A DNA stretch of 45,790 bases from Parasulfuritortus cantonensis (GTDB taxonomy: Bacteria > Pseudomonadota > Gammaproteobacteria > Burkholderiales > Thiobacillaceae), in NCBI RefSeq assembly GCF_004337445.1, contig NZ_SJZB01000008.1, forward strand, positions 1-45,790, in the 5' to 3' direction. Each line of letters begins with the position of its first letter. Position 1 is the stretch's first letter. Below are positions 10,568 to 19,043 of the stretch, piece after piece. The notes under the pieces are model-generated. The model was not told the origin of the DNA. It made no database searches and saw only the letters and a program-made list of their open reading frames with translations. A program made the position numbers and the translations under genes.

Positions 10568-12009
10568 ACGCCCTCGTCCTGCCCGTCGTCCTGCCCCTGC
10601 TGACCGCCTTCCTGCTCCAGCCGGCCGGCCGCCTGTCCGCGGCCCTGGCGCGCTGGGCCGGCCCGGCCGTGCTGCTGGTATGCGCCGGATTGCTGGTCCA
10701 GATCGCCCTGCTGACCGGCGGCGAACCGGTCACCGCCGCGATCGGCGGCTTCGCGCCGCCGGTCGGCATCGTCTTCTACGCCGACGCCCTGGCCCTGCTC
10801 ATGGCCATCGCCGTGCCGGTCTCCGCCCTGCTCCTGTGGCCGCGCGCCGAGGCCGGCGAGGCCGGCGTCCGGCAGAGCGCCCTGATGCTCCTCCTGGTCG
10901 GTTCCGGCACCGGCATGGCGCTGTCCGGCGACCTGTTCAACCTGTACGTCTTCTACGAGCTGCTCACGGTCGCCTCGTTCGGCCTGGCCAGCGCCACCGG
11001 CACCGGGCGCGCCTACGTCGCCACGGTCCGCTACGTCCTGGTGAGCGGCTTCGGCTCCCTCATCGCCCTGGCCGGCATCGCCCTGCTGTACGCCCAGACC
11101 GGCAGCCTGAACCTGGCCCAGCTGGCCGACCTGGCGCCCGAGCGCCTGGCCAACCCGCTCGGCCTGGCCGCCTTCGCCTGCCTGCTGATCGGGTTCGGCG
11201 TCAAGGCGGAGCTGTTCCCGGTCAACAACTGGGTGCCCGACCTGTATGCCTGCGCGGGCAAACCGATCTCCGCGCTGCTCGCCGGCGTGGTGTCGAAGCT
11301 CGCGGTCCTGGTCCTCCTGCGCCTGACGGTGCTGGTGTTCGACAGCCCGGAAGCGCGCGAGATGCTCATGGTCCTCGGCCTGGCCGGCCTGGTCACCGGC
11401 GAACTGGCGGCCTGGCGCGCGCGCGACCTGCCGCGCCTGCTCGCCTATTCGTCGATCGGCCAGCTCGGCCTCCTGTTCGTCGCCCTCTCCCTGCCCGGGC
11501 CGGCCGGCCTGGCCGCGGCGCTCGCCGTCGCCCTGCACCACCTGCTCGTGAAGCCGGCCCTGTTCATGCTCGCCGAACGCTGGCACGGCAGCCTCGACAA
11601 GCTGGCCGGGGCGGGCCGGGCCAGCCCGCTGGCGGCCGGCCTGTTCACCCTGTTCGCCCTGTCCCTGGTCGGCGTGCCGCCCCTGCCCGGCTTCTGGGCC
11701 AAGCTCCTCGTGCTGCTCGAGCTGGCCCGTGGCGCCGGTCCGTTCGACCTCACGGCGCTGGCCCTGGTCCTGGCGGTCACGGTGGTCGAGGCCCACTACC
11801 TGTTCCGCCTGGTCGGCATCCTGTACAGCCCGGGCGAGTTCCGCGACCGCCACAGCCCGCGCGCGCTCGCCGTCGCCGGCCTGGGCGGGGCCGTCCTGGT
11901 CGCCGCCATGCTGACCCTGCCGGCCGTGTCCGACGCCCTGGCCGGACTCGCCAGCCAGGCCGCCGACACGGCGGCCTATCGGACACTGACCCTGGGAGGC
12001 GGCCTGTGA
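10564..12009 (+). CDS. Proton/sodium antiporter-like subunit D (MrpD, NuoM/N family)
   Basis: A 481-residue membrane protein of about 14 helices from the family shared by NuoL/M/N and MrpA/D. The residues of a working ion channel are all present: Glu132 (LYVFYELLT), Lys214 (GFGVKAELFPVNNW), Lys245 (GVVSKLAVL), Lys330 (HHLLVKPALFM) and Lys380 (PLPGFWAKLL). It should translocate H+ or Na+ as part of the complex. It overlaps mrpC by 4 bp and the following antiporter-like gene by 4 bp. Confidence 0.95.
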   Translation: MNALVLPVVLPLLTAFLLQPAGRLSAALARWAGPAVLLVCAGLLVQIALLTGGEPVTAAIGGFAPPVGIVFYADALALLMAIAVPVSALLLWPRAEAGEAGVRQSALMLLLVGSGTGMALSGDLFNLYVFYELLTVASFGLASATGTGRAYVATVRYVLVSGFGSLIALAGIALLYAQTGSLNLAQLADLAPERLANPLGLAAFACLLIGFGVKAELFPVNNWVPDLYACAGKPISALLAGVVSKLAVLVLLRLTVLVFDSPEAREMLMVLGLAGLVTGELAAWRARDLPRLLAYSSIGQLGLLFVALSLPGPAGLAAALAVALHHLLVKPALFMLAERWHGSLDKLAGAGRASPLAAGLFTLFALSLVGVPPLPGFWAKLLVLLELARGAGPFDLTALALVLAVTVVEAHYLFRLVGILYSPGEFRDRHSPRALAVAGLGGAVLVAAMLTLPAVSDALAGLASQAADTAAYRTLTLGGGL

Positions 12010-13853
12010 CACCCCTGGATACCCTCTACCTGGCCTCCGCGGCCACCCTGGCGGCCATGCTGGTCCTGGGCGACTGGCGCCGCGCCGGCGTCCTGGCCAC
12101 CCTCATGTACGGCGTCCAGCTGGCCCTGCTGTTCACCATGCAGCGCACCGGCTCGACCAGCTTCGACCTGTCCGCGCTCGGCTTCGAGCTGAGCTGGCGC
12201 TTCGACGCCCTGTCCTGGTTCTTCGCCGTGGTCACCCTGGGCACGGCGTTCTTCGCCAGCTGGTACGGCGCCGGGGAATGGCTGCGCGCCTACACCGGCC
12301 GGCGCCGCCTGTTCCAGTCCGCCCTCGCCGCCAACGTCTTCGCCATGCTGCTGCTGCTCGGCAGCGGCGACCTGCTGACCCTGTTCGTCGGCTGGGAGGC
12401 CACCTCCTGGGCCGGCTTCCTGCTCATGGCCCTGGCCGGCGGCCTCGCCCGCGACGCGGCGCTGCGCTACCTGGTCTACGCCATGGCCGGGGCGATGGCC
12501 CTGCTGGGTGCCCTGGTGGTCCTGTTCCAGGCCGGCGGCTCGTTCAGCTACGAGGCCGCGCGGGCGACCCTGGCGGCGATGGCGCCGGGTCCGCTCTGGG
12601 CCCTGATCATCCTGTTCGGCCTCGGTTTCGGCGCCAAGCTGGCCCTGCTGCCCCTGCACCTCTGGCAGGCCGCGGCCTATTCCGAGACCCCGGCGCCCGG
12701 CTCCGTGTTCCTGGGCGGCGTCGTCGGCCGCATGGGCCTGTTCGCCCTCGCCCTGGTCCTGGTCGGCCTGATCGGCATCCCGCACCTGCAGGCCCTGGCG
12801 GTGCCGTTCACCTTCCTGACCGCCCAGGACGTGGTCGCCTGGGTCGCCGCCCTGACCGTGGTGCTGCCCACCTACACCGCCCTGAAGCAGAACGACGCCC
12901 GCTACCTGCTGGCCTGGCACGGCATCGGCCAGGGCGGCTACATGCTGCTCGGCCTGATCGTCGGCAGCGCGCTCGGCTCGGCCGGCGGCCTCCTGCACGT
13001 GATCAACTACGCCGCCACCCAGGCGACCCTGCTGATGGTGGTGTTCGGCGTTCGCCACCGGGTCGGCCACACCGACCTGAACCGCCTGGGCGGCCTGGTC
13101 GCGCGCATGCCGCTGTCCTTCCTGGCCCTGCTCCTGGGCATCATCAGCCTGGCCGGGCTGCCGCCCATGAGCGGCTTCGTGTCCAAGTGGATGGTCTATT
13201 CCTCGCTCATCCAGGACGGCCGGCCGTTCCTGTTCCTGGCCGCCATCGTCGGCACCCTGGGCACCATCCTGTCGGTCTACAAGCTGATCCACAACCTGTT
13301 CCTGGGCCAGCTGCGCGCCGAGCACGAGCAGCTCAACGAGGCCCCCCTGTCCATGCTGATCCCCATGCTCGCCACCGCCACCCTGGCCTTCGTCACCGGC
13401 GTGGCGCCCGGGCTGGTGCTCGGCTGGGTCGCCGATGCCCAGGCCGCCATCGGCCTGCCGGTCATCGACTACACCCTGGGCGGCATCGCCAGCCCGCGCG
13501 CCAGCCTGGACATGCTATGGGTGGTCGGCGTCATGTTTGCCGGCTTCGGCGTCGGTGCCCTGCTGTTCTACGGCGCCGGCGGCAAGACCCACCGCGTCCA
13601 CCAGCTCGACAACTATGCCGGCGGCCACTTCCTCGATGCCGGCATGCGCTACCACTACAGCGACAATTTCTACGCCGGCCTGATGCACCTGATCGGCGGC
13701 TGGTACCGGGGCAGCTTCCACTGGCTGGAGGGCGCCATCGGCTCCGGCCTCAGCCTGGTCGCCCAGGGTGCCGGCGGCTGGTACCGGGCCATCAACCCGG
13801 CCTTCTACCTGCTGGCGGCGAGCGTCGCCCTGATCGCCTGGGTGGCCCTATGA
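12006..13853 (+). CDS. Second antiporter-like subunit (NuoL/HyfF/MbsH'-like)
   Basis: A 615-residue membrane protein of the NuoL/M/N family with about 15 helices and a roughly 110-residue C-terminal extension. The extension includes NYAGGHFLDAGMRYHYSDNF and ends in a membrane helix. The GTG start at 12006 overlaps the previous stop. Glu131 (VGWEATSW), Lys211 (FGAKLALLPLHLW) and Lys394 (SGFVSKWM) are kept. The lysine of the GVVSK motif is Arg242 here, and the central lysine of helix 10 is Gln339. Two antiporter subunits per complex also occur in Mbs-type complexes. Whether this one pumps is open. Confidence 0.92.
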   Translation: MTPLDTLYLASAATLAAMLVLGDWRRAGVLATLMYGVQLALLFTMQRTGSTSFDLSALGFELSWRFDALSWFFAVVTLGTAFFASWYGAGEWLRAYTGRRRLFQSALAANVFAMLLLLGSGDLLTLFVGWEATSWAGFLLMALAGGLARDAALRYLVYAMAGAMALLGALVVLFQAGGSFSYEAARATLAAMAPGPLWALIILFGLGFGAKLALLPLHLWQAAAYSETPAPGSVFLGGVVGRMGLFALALVLVGLIGIPHLQALAVPFTFLTAQDVVAWVAALTVVLPTYTALKQNDARYLLAWHGIGQGGYMLLGLIVGSALGSAGGLLHVINYAATQATLLMVVFGVRHRVGHTDLNRLGGLVARMPLSFLALLLGIISLAGLPPMSGFVSKWMVYSSLIQDGRPFLFLAAIVGTLGTILSVYKLIHNLFLGQLRAEHEQLNEAPLSMLIPMLATATLAFVTGVAPGLVLGWVADAQAAIGLPVIDYTLGGIASPRASLDMLWVVGVMFAGFGVGALLFYGAGGKTHRVHQLDNYAGGHFLDAGMRYHYSDNFYAGLMHLIGGWYRGSFHWLEGAIGSGLSLVAQGAGGWYRAINPAFYLLAASVALIAWVAL

Positions 13854-14749
13854 ACGTCGCATCCCTGCTCGTCGAACTGGTCCTCATGCCGCTGGTGGCC
13901 TTCGTGGTCGGCCTGGCCATGGTGCTCATGATGCGGCGCATCGCCGCGCGCCTGCAGCGCCGAGTCGGCCCGCCCTTCTTCCAGCCGCTGTTCGACATCG
14001 TCAAGCTGTACGGCAAGCACACGCAGACCTCGCACGGCCTGGTGCACGACCTCGGCATCGTCATGGCGGTGGGCGGCTACATCGCCGCCGAGACCATGCT
14101 GCCGGTCCCGGGCATGACCGGCATCGCCGACAAGGGCGGCCTGGTGGTGCTCGCCTACGTCATGATGGTGCCGTCGCTGGGCCTCGCCCTCGGCGTCGGC
14201 CAGTGCGCCAACCCGAACGGCTCCATCGGCATCAGCCGCGCCCTCACCGCCATGCTGGCCTACGACGTGCCCTTCATCATCGTCATCTTCGGGGTCGCCT
14301 TCCACTTCGGCAGCAGCAACCTGATCACCATCGCCGCCGCCCAGCAGGCGGCCGGCATCGCCGGCTGGGGCGTCAGCCAGATGCCGCTCCTGGCCCTGGC
14401 CGGCCTGTTCGCCCTGCACGGCATGCTGGGCAAGCAGCCGTTCGAGATCTACGTCGCCCCGGCCGAGATCGCCACCGGCCCCATGGTCGAGATGAGCGGC
14501 AAGCACATGGGCGGCCTGTTCGTCATGCAGTGCTTCCAGCTCTACACCGCCGCCGTGCTCTACGTCACCCTGTTCCTGGGCGGCGGCGAGAACTGGCTGA
14601 GCTTCCTGGCCAAGAGCTTCGCGGTCCTGGCCGTGCCGGTCAGCCTCGCCTACCTGTTCCCGCGCTACCGCACCGAGGACCTCGTGCGCCTGATGTGGAA
14701 GTGGCCGACCATGATCGGCCTGCTCGGCCTCGCCTTCCTCATGCATTGA
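13850..14749 (+). CDS. NuoH/HycD/MbhM-like membrane anchor subunit
   Basis: A 299-residue membrane protein of about eight helices, the homologue of complex I subunit NuoH and hydrogenase subunits HycD and MbhM. It docks the peripheral arm onto the membrane arm. Signature blocks are RRVGPPFFQPLFDIVKLYGK near residue 38, ANPNGSIGISRALTAMLAYD near 119, and KQPFEIYVAPAEIATGPMVE near 196, with the acidic residues of the proton-coupling path in the last. The start overlaps the previous stop by 4 bp. Confidence 0.96.
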   Translation: MNVASLLVELVLMPLVAFVVGLAMVLMMRRIAARLQRRVGPPFFQPLFDIVKLYGKHTQTSHGLVHDLGIVMAVGGYIAAETMLPVPGMTGIADKGGLVVLAYVMMVPSLGLALGVGQCANPNGSIGISRALTAMLAYDVPFIIVIFGVAFHFGSSNLITIAAAQQAAGIAGWGVSQMPLLALAGLFALHGMLGKQPFEIYVAPAEIATGPMVEMSGKHMGGLFVMQCFQLYTAAVLYVTLFLGGGENWLSFLAKSFAVLAVPVSLAYLFPRYRTEDLVRLMWKWPTMIGLLGLAFLMH

Positions 14750-14769
14750 CGCCGTACCGGAGCGACACC

Positions 14770-15501
14770 ATGACCTCACTGTCCGACATCCCCGTCATCC
14801 AGACCCCGCCCGAGGCCCCCGCGCGCGGCGGCAACCCGCTCGCCAACGTGTTCGACGACTTCATCCGCTACTGCCGGTCGCGCTCCCTGTTCATGCTGCA
14901 CTACTGCACCGGCTGCGGCGCCATCGAGCTGCCGCCGGCGATGACCTCGCGCTTCGACATGGAGCGCATCGGCATCCAGCCCATGGTGACGCCGCGCCAG
15001 GCCGACATCCTGCTGGTGACCGGCTACGTCTCGGTGAAGACCCTGAAGCGCATCATCCTGACCTACGAACAGATGGCCTCGCCCAAGTACGTCATCGGCA
15101 TCTGCTCCTGCACGGTGAACGGCGGCATGTACTGGCAGAGCTACGCCACCGCCAAGAAGCTCAACGACTACCTGCCGGTGGATCTCTACATCGCCGGCTG
15201 CATGCCCCGGCCGGAGGCGGTCATCGAGGGCCTGAAGGCGCTGCGCGACAACATCGAGGCCGGCACGTCGGACAACTGGAAGGACTACTACCAGCGCTAC
15301 GACCACTACCTGGGCAACCAGCAGCGCCTGTTCGGCGCCGACTGGCAGACGCCCACCGAGGTGATCGCCGAGGCCAAGCACTACGGCCTGTTCGGCCCCG
15401 ACACCCTGGGCGAGCACACGCGCCGCCTGGAAGACCACCGCAAGCCGCTGGAGCCCCTGCGCATGACCCTCAACGCCGGCCGCCTGGAGCACATGGAATG
15501 A
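14770..15501 (+). CDS. NuoB/HycG/MbhJ-like [4Fe-4S] small subunit
   Basis: A 243-residue peripheral subunit carrying the proximal [4Fe-4S] cluster. The likely ligands are Cys46 and Cys49 (YCTGCGAIE), Cys114 (CSCTVNGGMYW) and Cys144 (AGCMPRPEA). The first pair is C-x-x-C, as in group 4 hydrogenase small subunits, rather than the adjacent cysteines of complex I NuoB. The C-terminal 70 residues form an extension beyond the core. A GGAG ribosome site precedes the ATG. It overlaps the next gene by 4 bp. Confidence 0.95.
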   Translation: MTSLSDIPVIQTPPEAPARGGNPLANVFDDFIRYCRSRSLFMLHYCTGCGAIELPPAMTSRFDMERIGIQPMVTPRQADILLVTGYVSVKTLKRIILTYEQMASPKYVIGICSCTVNGGMYWQSYATAKKLNDYLPVDLYIAGCMPRPEAVIEGLKALRDNIEAGTSDNWKDYYQRYDHYLGNQQRLFGADWQTPTEVIAEAKHYGLFGPDTLGEHTRRLEDHRKPLEPLRMTLNAGRLEHME

Positions 15502-16076
15502 CTACCGACATCGGACAGTGGCTGGGCCACCTGATCGGCCAGGTCGAGGGTGTCCAGCACCGCGGCCGGCATGCCCGCCGGCAGCGCCTCGACGTCGCCC
15601 CGGACGCCCTGCCCGCCCTGCTCGAACTGCTCCAGGGCAAGGGCTCCTTCGTGCACCTGTCGGCGATCTCCTGCGTCGACTGGCCCGAGGACGGCCAGTT
15701 CGAGCTGGTCTACCACGTCTGGTCCTACGAGCTGAAGACCCTGGTCTCCGCGCACATCCGCATCCCGCGTGAGCCGGGCCGCTACCTGTCGGTGTACGAC
15801 ATCTACAAGCCGGCCGCCTTCTTCGAGCGCGACATCCACGAGATGTACGGCGTCTTCTTCGAGGGCAGCCCGTCGATGGAAAAATTCATCCTGACCGAAT
15901 GGGACGGACCGCCGCCGATGCGCAAGGAATTCGATTCCGAGAACTGGGTGAACGACCACTTCGACTGGCAGGACTACCACCCGGACTGGCTCAACGACAT
16001 CGAGAGCCGGGGCGGCGGCATCGCCATCCGCCCGGACGAACAGCGTTTCAGCCGGAAGGCCAAGCATGAGAGCTGA
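15498..16076 (+). CDS. NuoC/HycE N-terminal/MbhK-like subunit
   Basis: A 192-residue soluble subunit of the peripheral arm, homologous to the 30-kDa subunit NuoC. The family block FFERDIHEMYGVFFEGSP (around residues 111-128) is clear, and the following KFILTEWDGPPPMRKEF matches the segment that wraps the NuoD partner. It is separate from the large subunit, unlike the fused HycE or NuoCD. It overlaps the large-subunit gene by 11 bp. Confidence 0.94.
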   Translation: MTTDIGQWLGHLIGQVEGVQHRGRHARRQRLDVAPDALPALLELLQGKGSFVHLSAISCVDWPEDGQFELVYHVWSYELKTLVSAHIRIPREPGRYLSVYDIYKPAAFFERDIHEMYGVFFEGSPSMEKFILTEWDGPPPMRKEFDSENWVNDHFDWQDYHPDWLNDIESRGGGIAIRPDEQRFSRKAKHES

Positions 16077-17208
16077 GAACTACCAGTCCCGGGCCCAGCC
16101 GCCCAGCCACGAATACGAGCTGAACTTCGGCCCCAACCACCCCGGCATCGAGGGCAACTACGCGCTCAAGGTGCGCCTGCACGGCGACACCGTGATCGAC
16201 GCCAAGGCGGACGGCGGCTACCTGCACCGCGGCTTCGAGAAGCTCATGGAGCAGCGCCTGTGGATCCAGAACATCGCCCTCGTGCCGCGCATCTGCGTGC
16301 CCGACCCGGCGCCCATGGAACTGGCCTACTCGATGGCGGTGGAGACCCTGTGCGGCCTCGAGGTGCCGGCCCGGGCGCAATGGCTGCGCGTGCTCCAGAT
16401 GGAGCTGTCGCGGGTGGCCGCGCACCTGTTCACCTTCGGCGGCCACGCCGCCACCACCGGCATGTACAGCACCATGTTCTGGGGCGTCGCCGACCGCGAC
16501 CTGATCCTGGACCTGTTCGAGGAGCTGACCGGCGGCCGCGTCTACCACATCTACAACCTGCCCGGCGGCGTCCGCCGCGACGTCCCGGACGGCTTCCTGG
16601 ACCGGGTCAGCGCGACCCTGGACTACCTGGAATCGCGCCTGGCCGACTACGACAACCTGTTCTTCACCAACCAGGTGTTCATCACCCGCGCCCGCGGCAT
16701 CGGCCCGATGAGCCAGCAGCAGGCCCTGGAACTGGGCGTCACCGGGCCCAACCTGCGCGCCACCGGCCTCGCCTTCGACGTGCGTCGCGACGACCCCTAC
16801 CTGGTCTACGACCAGATCGAGTTCGACATCCCGACCGAGACGGCCGGCGACGCCTGGGCGCGCACCCTGGTCCGGCGCGCCGAGCTGAAGGAGAGCATCC
16901 GCATCCTGCGCCAGGTGGTCGCCCGCCTGCCCGGCATCCCCGGCCCGATCCGCGCCCCCATCCCCAACCCGCTGGCCTGGAACGTGCCGGCCGGCGAGTA
17001 CTACTCGCGGGTCGAATCGTCCAAGGGCGAGCTGGCCTGGTACGTCGTCTCCACGGGCGGCGCCAAGCCCTGGCGCACGCACATCCGCGGCCCCTCGGCC
17101 ATGCACGCCGTCCAGGTGCTGGAGACCCTGGTCCAGGGCTGCCGCCTGGAAGACGTCGCCCAGATCATGTTCTCCCTCGACGCCTGCCCGCCGGAGGTCG
17201 ACCGCTGA
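16066..17208 (+). CDS. NuoD/MbhL-like large subunit with half of the NiFe ligands lost
   Basis: A 380-residue subunit of the NuoD/[NiFe]-hydrogenase large-subunit family. FGPNHPGIEGNYALKVRL (21-38) and GYLHRGFEKLMEQ (51-63) are typical. Active group 4 hydrogenases bind Ni-Fe through two CxxC pairs, one near each terminus. Here the first is C77-V-P-D80 (PRICVPDP) and the last is C374-P-P-E377 (DACPPEVDR), so one cysteine of each pair remains. Such a site is not expected to hold Ni-Fe, and the protein is not a normal hydrogenase. It is also not complex I NuoD, which lacks these cysteines. It fits the Ehr or archaeal Mbs/Mbx class. It overlaps the next gene by one base. Confidence 0.95.
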   Translation: MRAENYQSRAQPPSHEYELNFGPNHPGIEGNYALKVRLHGDTVIDAKADGGYLHRGFEKLMEQRLWIQNIALVPRICVPDPAPMELAYSMAVETLCGLEVPARAQWLRVLQMELSRVAAHLFTFGGHAATTGMYSTMFWGVADRDLILDLFEELTGGRVYHIYNLPGGVRRDVPDGFLDRVSATLDYLESRLADYDNLFFTNQVFITRARGIGPMSQQQALELGVTGPNLRATGLAFDVRRDDPYLVYDQIEFDIPTETAGDAWARTLVRRAELKESIRILRQVVARLPGIPGPIRAPIPNPLAWNVPAGEYYSRVESSKGELAWYVVSTGGAKPWRTHIRGPSAMHAVQVLETLVQGCRLEDVAQIMFSLDACPPEVDR

Positions 17209-19043
17209 TGAGTGACATCGATTACAAGGCCAAGGGCAGCATCCTCAACCCGCTGCGCACGCTCTCCTTCTTCGCCCGCAAGCCGGTCACCATGCCGCTG
17301 GCGCCCCGCGTCGCCGCCGAGCGTTACCGCGGCTTCCACCTGAACGACTGGGACAAGTGCGTCGGCTGCTCGACCTGCCAGAAGGTGTGCGACAACGCCG
17401 CGATCACCATGGTGCGCGTGCCCGGCCTGCCCAACGACCCGGTCAAGGGCGTGCGCGACATGCGCCCGGCCATCGACTACGGCCGCTGCTGCTGGTGCGC
17501 GCTCTGCGTCGACCTGTGCCCGACCGGCTCGATCACCCTGTCGCGCGAGTACGTGCACACCTGCACCGACGACCAGTTGTCGAGCTACTTCATCCTGCCC
17601 GACCCCAAGGGCATACACGGCCAGTTCCTCGGCCAGGGCTGGCGCAAGGAGGCCGACAACGACCTGGTCGACCACGCCCGCCAGGCGATGGGCGAGATGA
17701 CCCCGGCGGCGCGCATCGGCAACTTCGCCGAGATGGTCAACGGCTACGACCGCCAGCAGGCCATCCTGGAGGCCTCGCGCTGCGTCCAATGCGGCATGTG
17801 CCACGATGCCTGCCCGACCCACATGCACGCGCCGGAGTACATCCGCGCCATCTGGCAGGACGACGTCGAGGAGGCGGTGCGCCAGATCTACCGCACCAAC
17901 CCGTTCGCCCACACCTGCGGCCGGGTGTGCACGCACAAGTGCGAGGACGCCTGCTCGATCGGCCATACCGGCGAGCCGATCGCCATCCGCTGGCTGAAGC
18001 GCTACGCCATGGACAGCCTGGCGCCGGAACGGGTCGCCGCCATCGTCGCCGAGCAGGGCAAGGCGGCCCCGAGCGGGCGCCGGGTCGCCATCGTCGGCGC
18101 CGGCCCGGCCGGCCTCACGGCCGCCTTCGACCTGGCCATGGCCGGCCACCGGGTGATCGTCTACGAGGCCCTGGCCCAGGCCGGCGGCATGACCCGCTAC
18201 GGCATCCCGGACTATCGCCTGCCCCAGGCCATGCTCGACCGCGACGTCGCGGTCATCACCGGCCTCGGCGTCGAGATCCGCTACGGCGTCCGCATCGGGA
18301 CCGACGTCAGCATGGCCGAGCTGCGCCGCGACCACGACGCCGTCCTGCTCGCCATCGGCCTGCAGTACGGCCGTTCCACCCGCATCCCGGGCAGCGAGCA
18401 TGCGGACGTCTACCGGGCCGTCGACCTCCTGCGCGAAGTCTCCGCCGGCAATCCGCTCGACGTCCCGAAGCAGGTACTGGTGATCGGCGGCGGCAACGTG
18501 GCGATGGACATCGCCCGTTCCCTGGCCCGGTTGCAGAAGATCCGCTACGGCGAGGTCGGCGTCACCGTCACCGCCCTGCAGGCCCTGGGCGAGTTCCCGG
18601 CCGACCGCGAGGAGATCGTCGAGGCGGGCGAGGAGGACATCGTCATCCTGCCCTCCCGCGGTCCCCAGAACGTCGCCATCGAGGACGGCAAGGTGATCGG
18701 CCTGCGCACCGCGGCGGTGGTCTCCCTGCGCGACGCGGAAGGCCGCTTCGCGCCCACCTACGACCTCGACGACGTCCAGTTCCACCCCGGCTCCTGGGTG
18801 ATCGAGGCGATCGGCCAGCTTAGCGACGCGGAGGCGGTCCTGGGCAGCGAGGTCAGCGAGCAGGTGGAATGGCGGCGCGGCCGCCTCGCCACCGATGCCA
18901 ACGGCCGCACCTCGGCGCCCTGGCTGTGGACCGCCGGCGACGTGGCGAACGGGCCGGACGTGGTGCATGCGGTCGCCGACGGCCACCGCGTGGCGGCCGA
19001 CATGCACCGGTTTCTCAACACCCTTGCCGAGGTCATGGCATGA
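17208..19043 (+). CDS. Fusion of NuoI-like 8Fe ferredoxin and GltD/NfnB-like FAD-NAD(P) oxidoreductase
   Basis: A 611-residue iron-sulfur flavoprotein. Residues 45-110 carry two [4Fe-4S] motifs, C51/C54/C57/C61 and C94/C97/C100/C104, as in NuoI/MbhN. Residues 190-250 contain a second cysteine-rich region (C192, C195, C198, C202, then C237, C241, C245, C249) like the N-terminus of glutamate synthase small subunit. An FAD dinucleotide fold (VAIVGAGPAGLTAAFDLAMA, near 293-312) and an NAD(P) fold (VLVIGGGNVAMDIARSL, near 425) follow. The fusion would let the complex exchange electrons directly with NAD(P)H, where Mbh-type complexes use free ferredoxin. Glutamate synthase activity is unlikely, as no GltB is present. 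Confidence 0.93.
   Translation: MSDIDYKAKGSILNPLRTLSFFARKPVTMPLAPRVAAERYRGFHLNDWDKCVGCSTCQKVCDNAAITMVRVPGLPNDPVKGVRDMRPAIDYGRCCWCALCVDLCPTGSITLSREYVHTCTDDQLSSYFILPDPKGIHGQFLGQGWRKEADNDLVDHARQAMGEMTPAARIGNFAEMVNGYDRQQAILEASRCVQCGMCHDACPTHMHAPEYIRAIWQDDVEEAVRQIYRTNPFAHTCGRVCTHKCEDACSIGHTGEPIAIRWLKRYAMDSLAPERVAAIVAEQGKAAPSGRRVAIVGAGPAGLTAAFDLAMAGHRVIVYEALAQAGGMTRYGIPDYRLPQAMLDRDVAVITGLGVEIRYGVRIGTDVSMAELRRDHDAVLLAIGLQYGRSTRIPGSEHADVYRAVDLLREVSAGNPLDVPKQVLVIGGGNVAMDIARSLARLQKIRYGEVGVTVTALQALGEFPADREEIVEAGEEDIVILPSRGPQNVAIEDGKVIGLRTAAVVSLRDAEGRFAPTYDLDDVQFHPGSWVIEAIGQLSDAEAVLGSEVSEQVEWRRGRLATDANGRTSAPWLWTAGDVANGPDVVHAVADGHRVAADMHRFLNTLAEVMA

Noticed and set aside
8094..17208. Active group 4 [NiFe] hydrogenase or formate hydrogenlyase
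   Set aside because: The large subunit lacks two of the four cysteines needed to hold the Ni-Fe centre, and no hydrogenase maturation or formate dehydrogenase genes are present.
13850..19043. Part of respiratory complex I (nuo operon)
   Set aside because: NuoA, E, F, G, J are missing, the small subunit has C-x-x-C instead of adjacent cysteines, and the input module is a GltD-type fusion.
17208..19043. Glutamate synthase small subunit
   Set aside because: No GltB gene is nearby and the protein begins with a NuoI-type ferredoxin domain; context places it in the respiratory complex.
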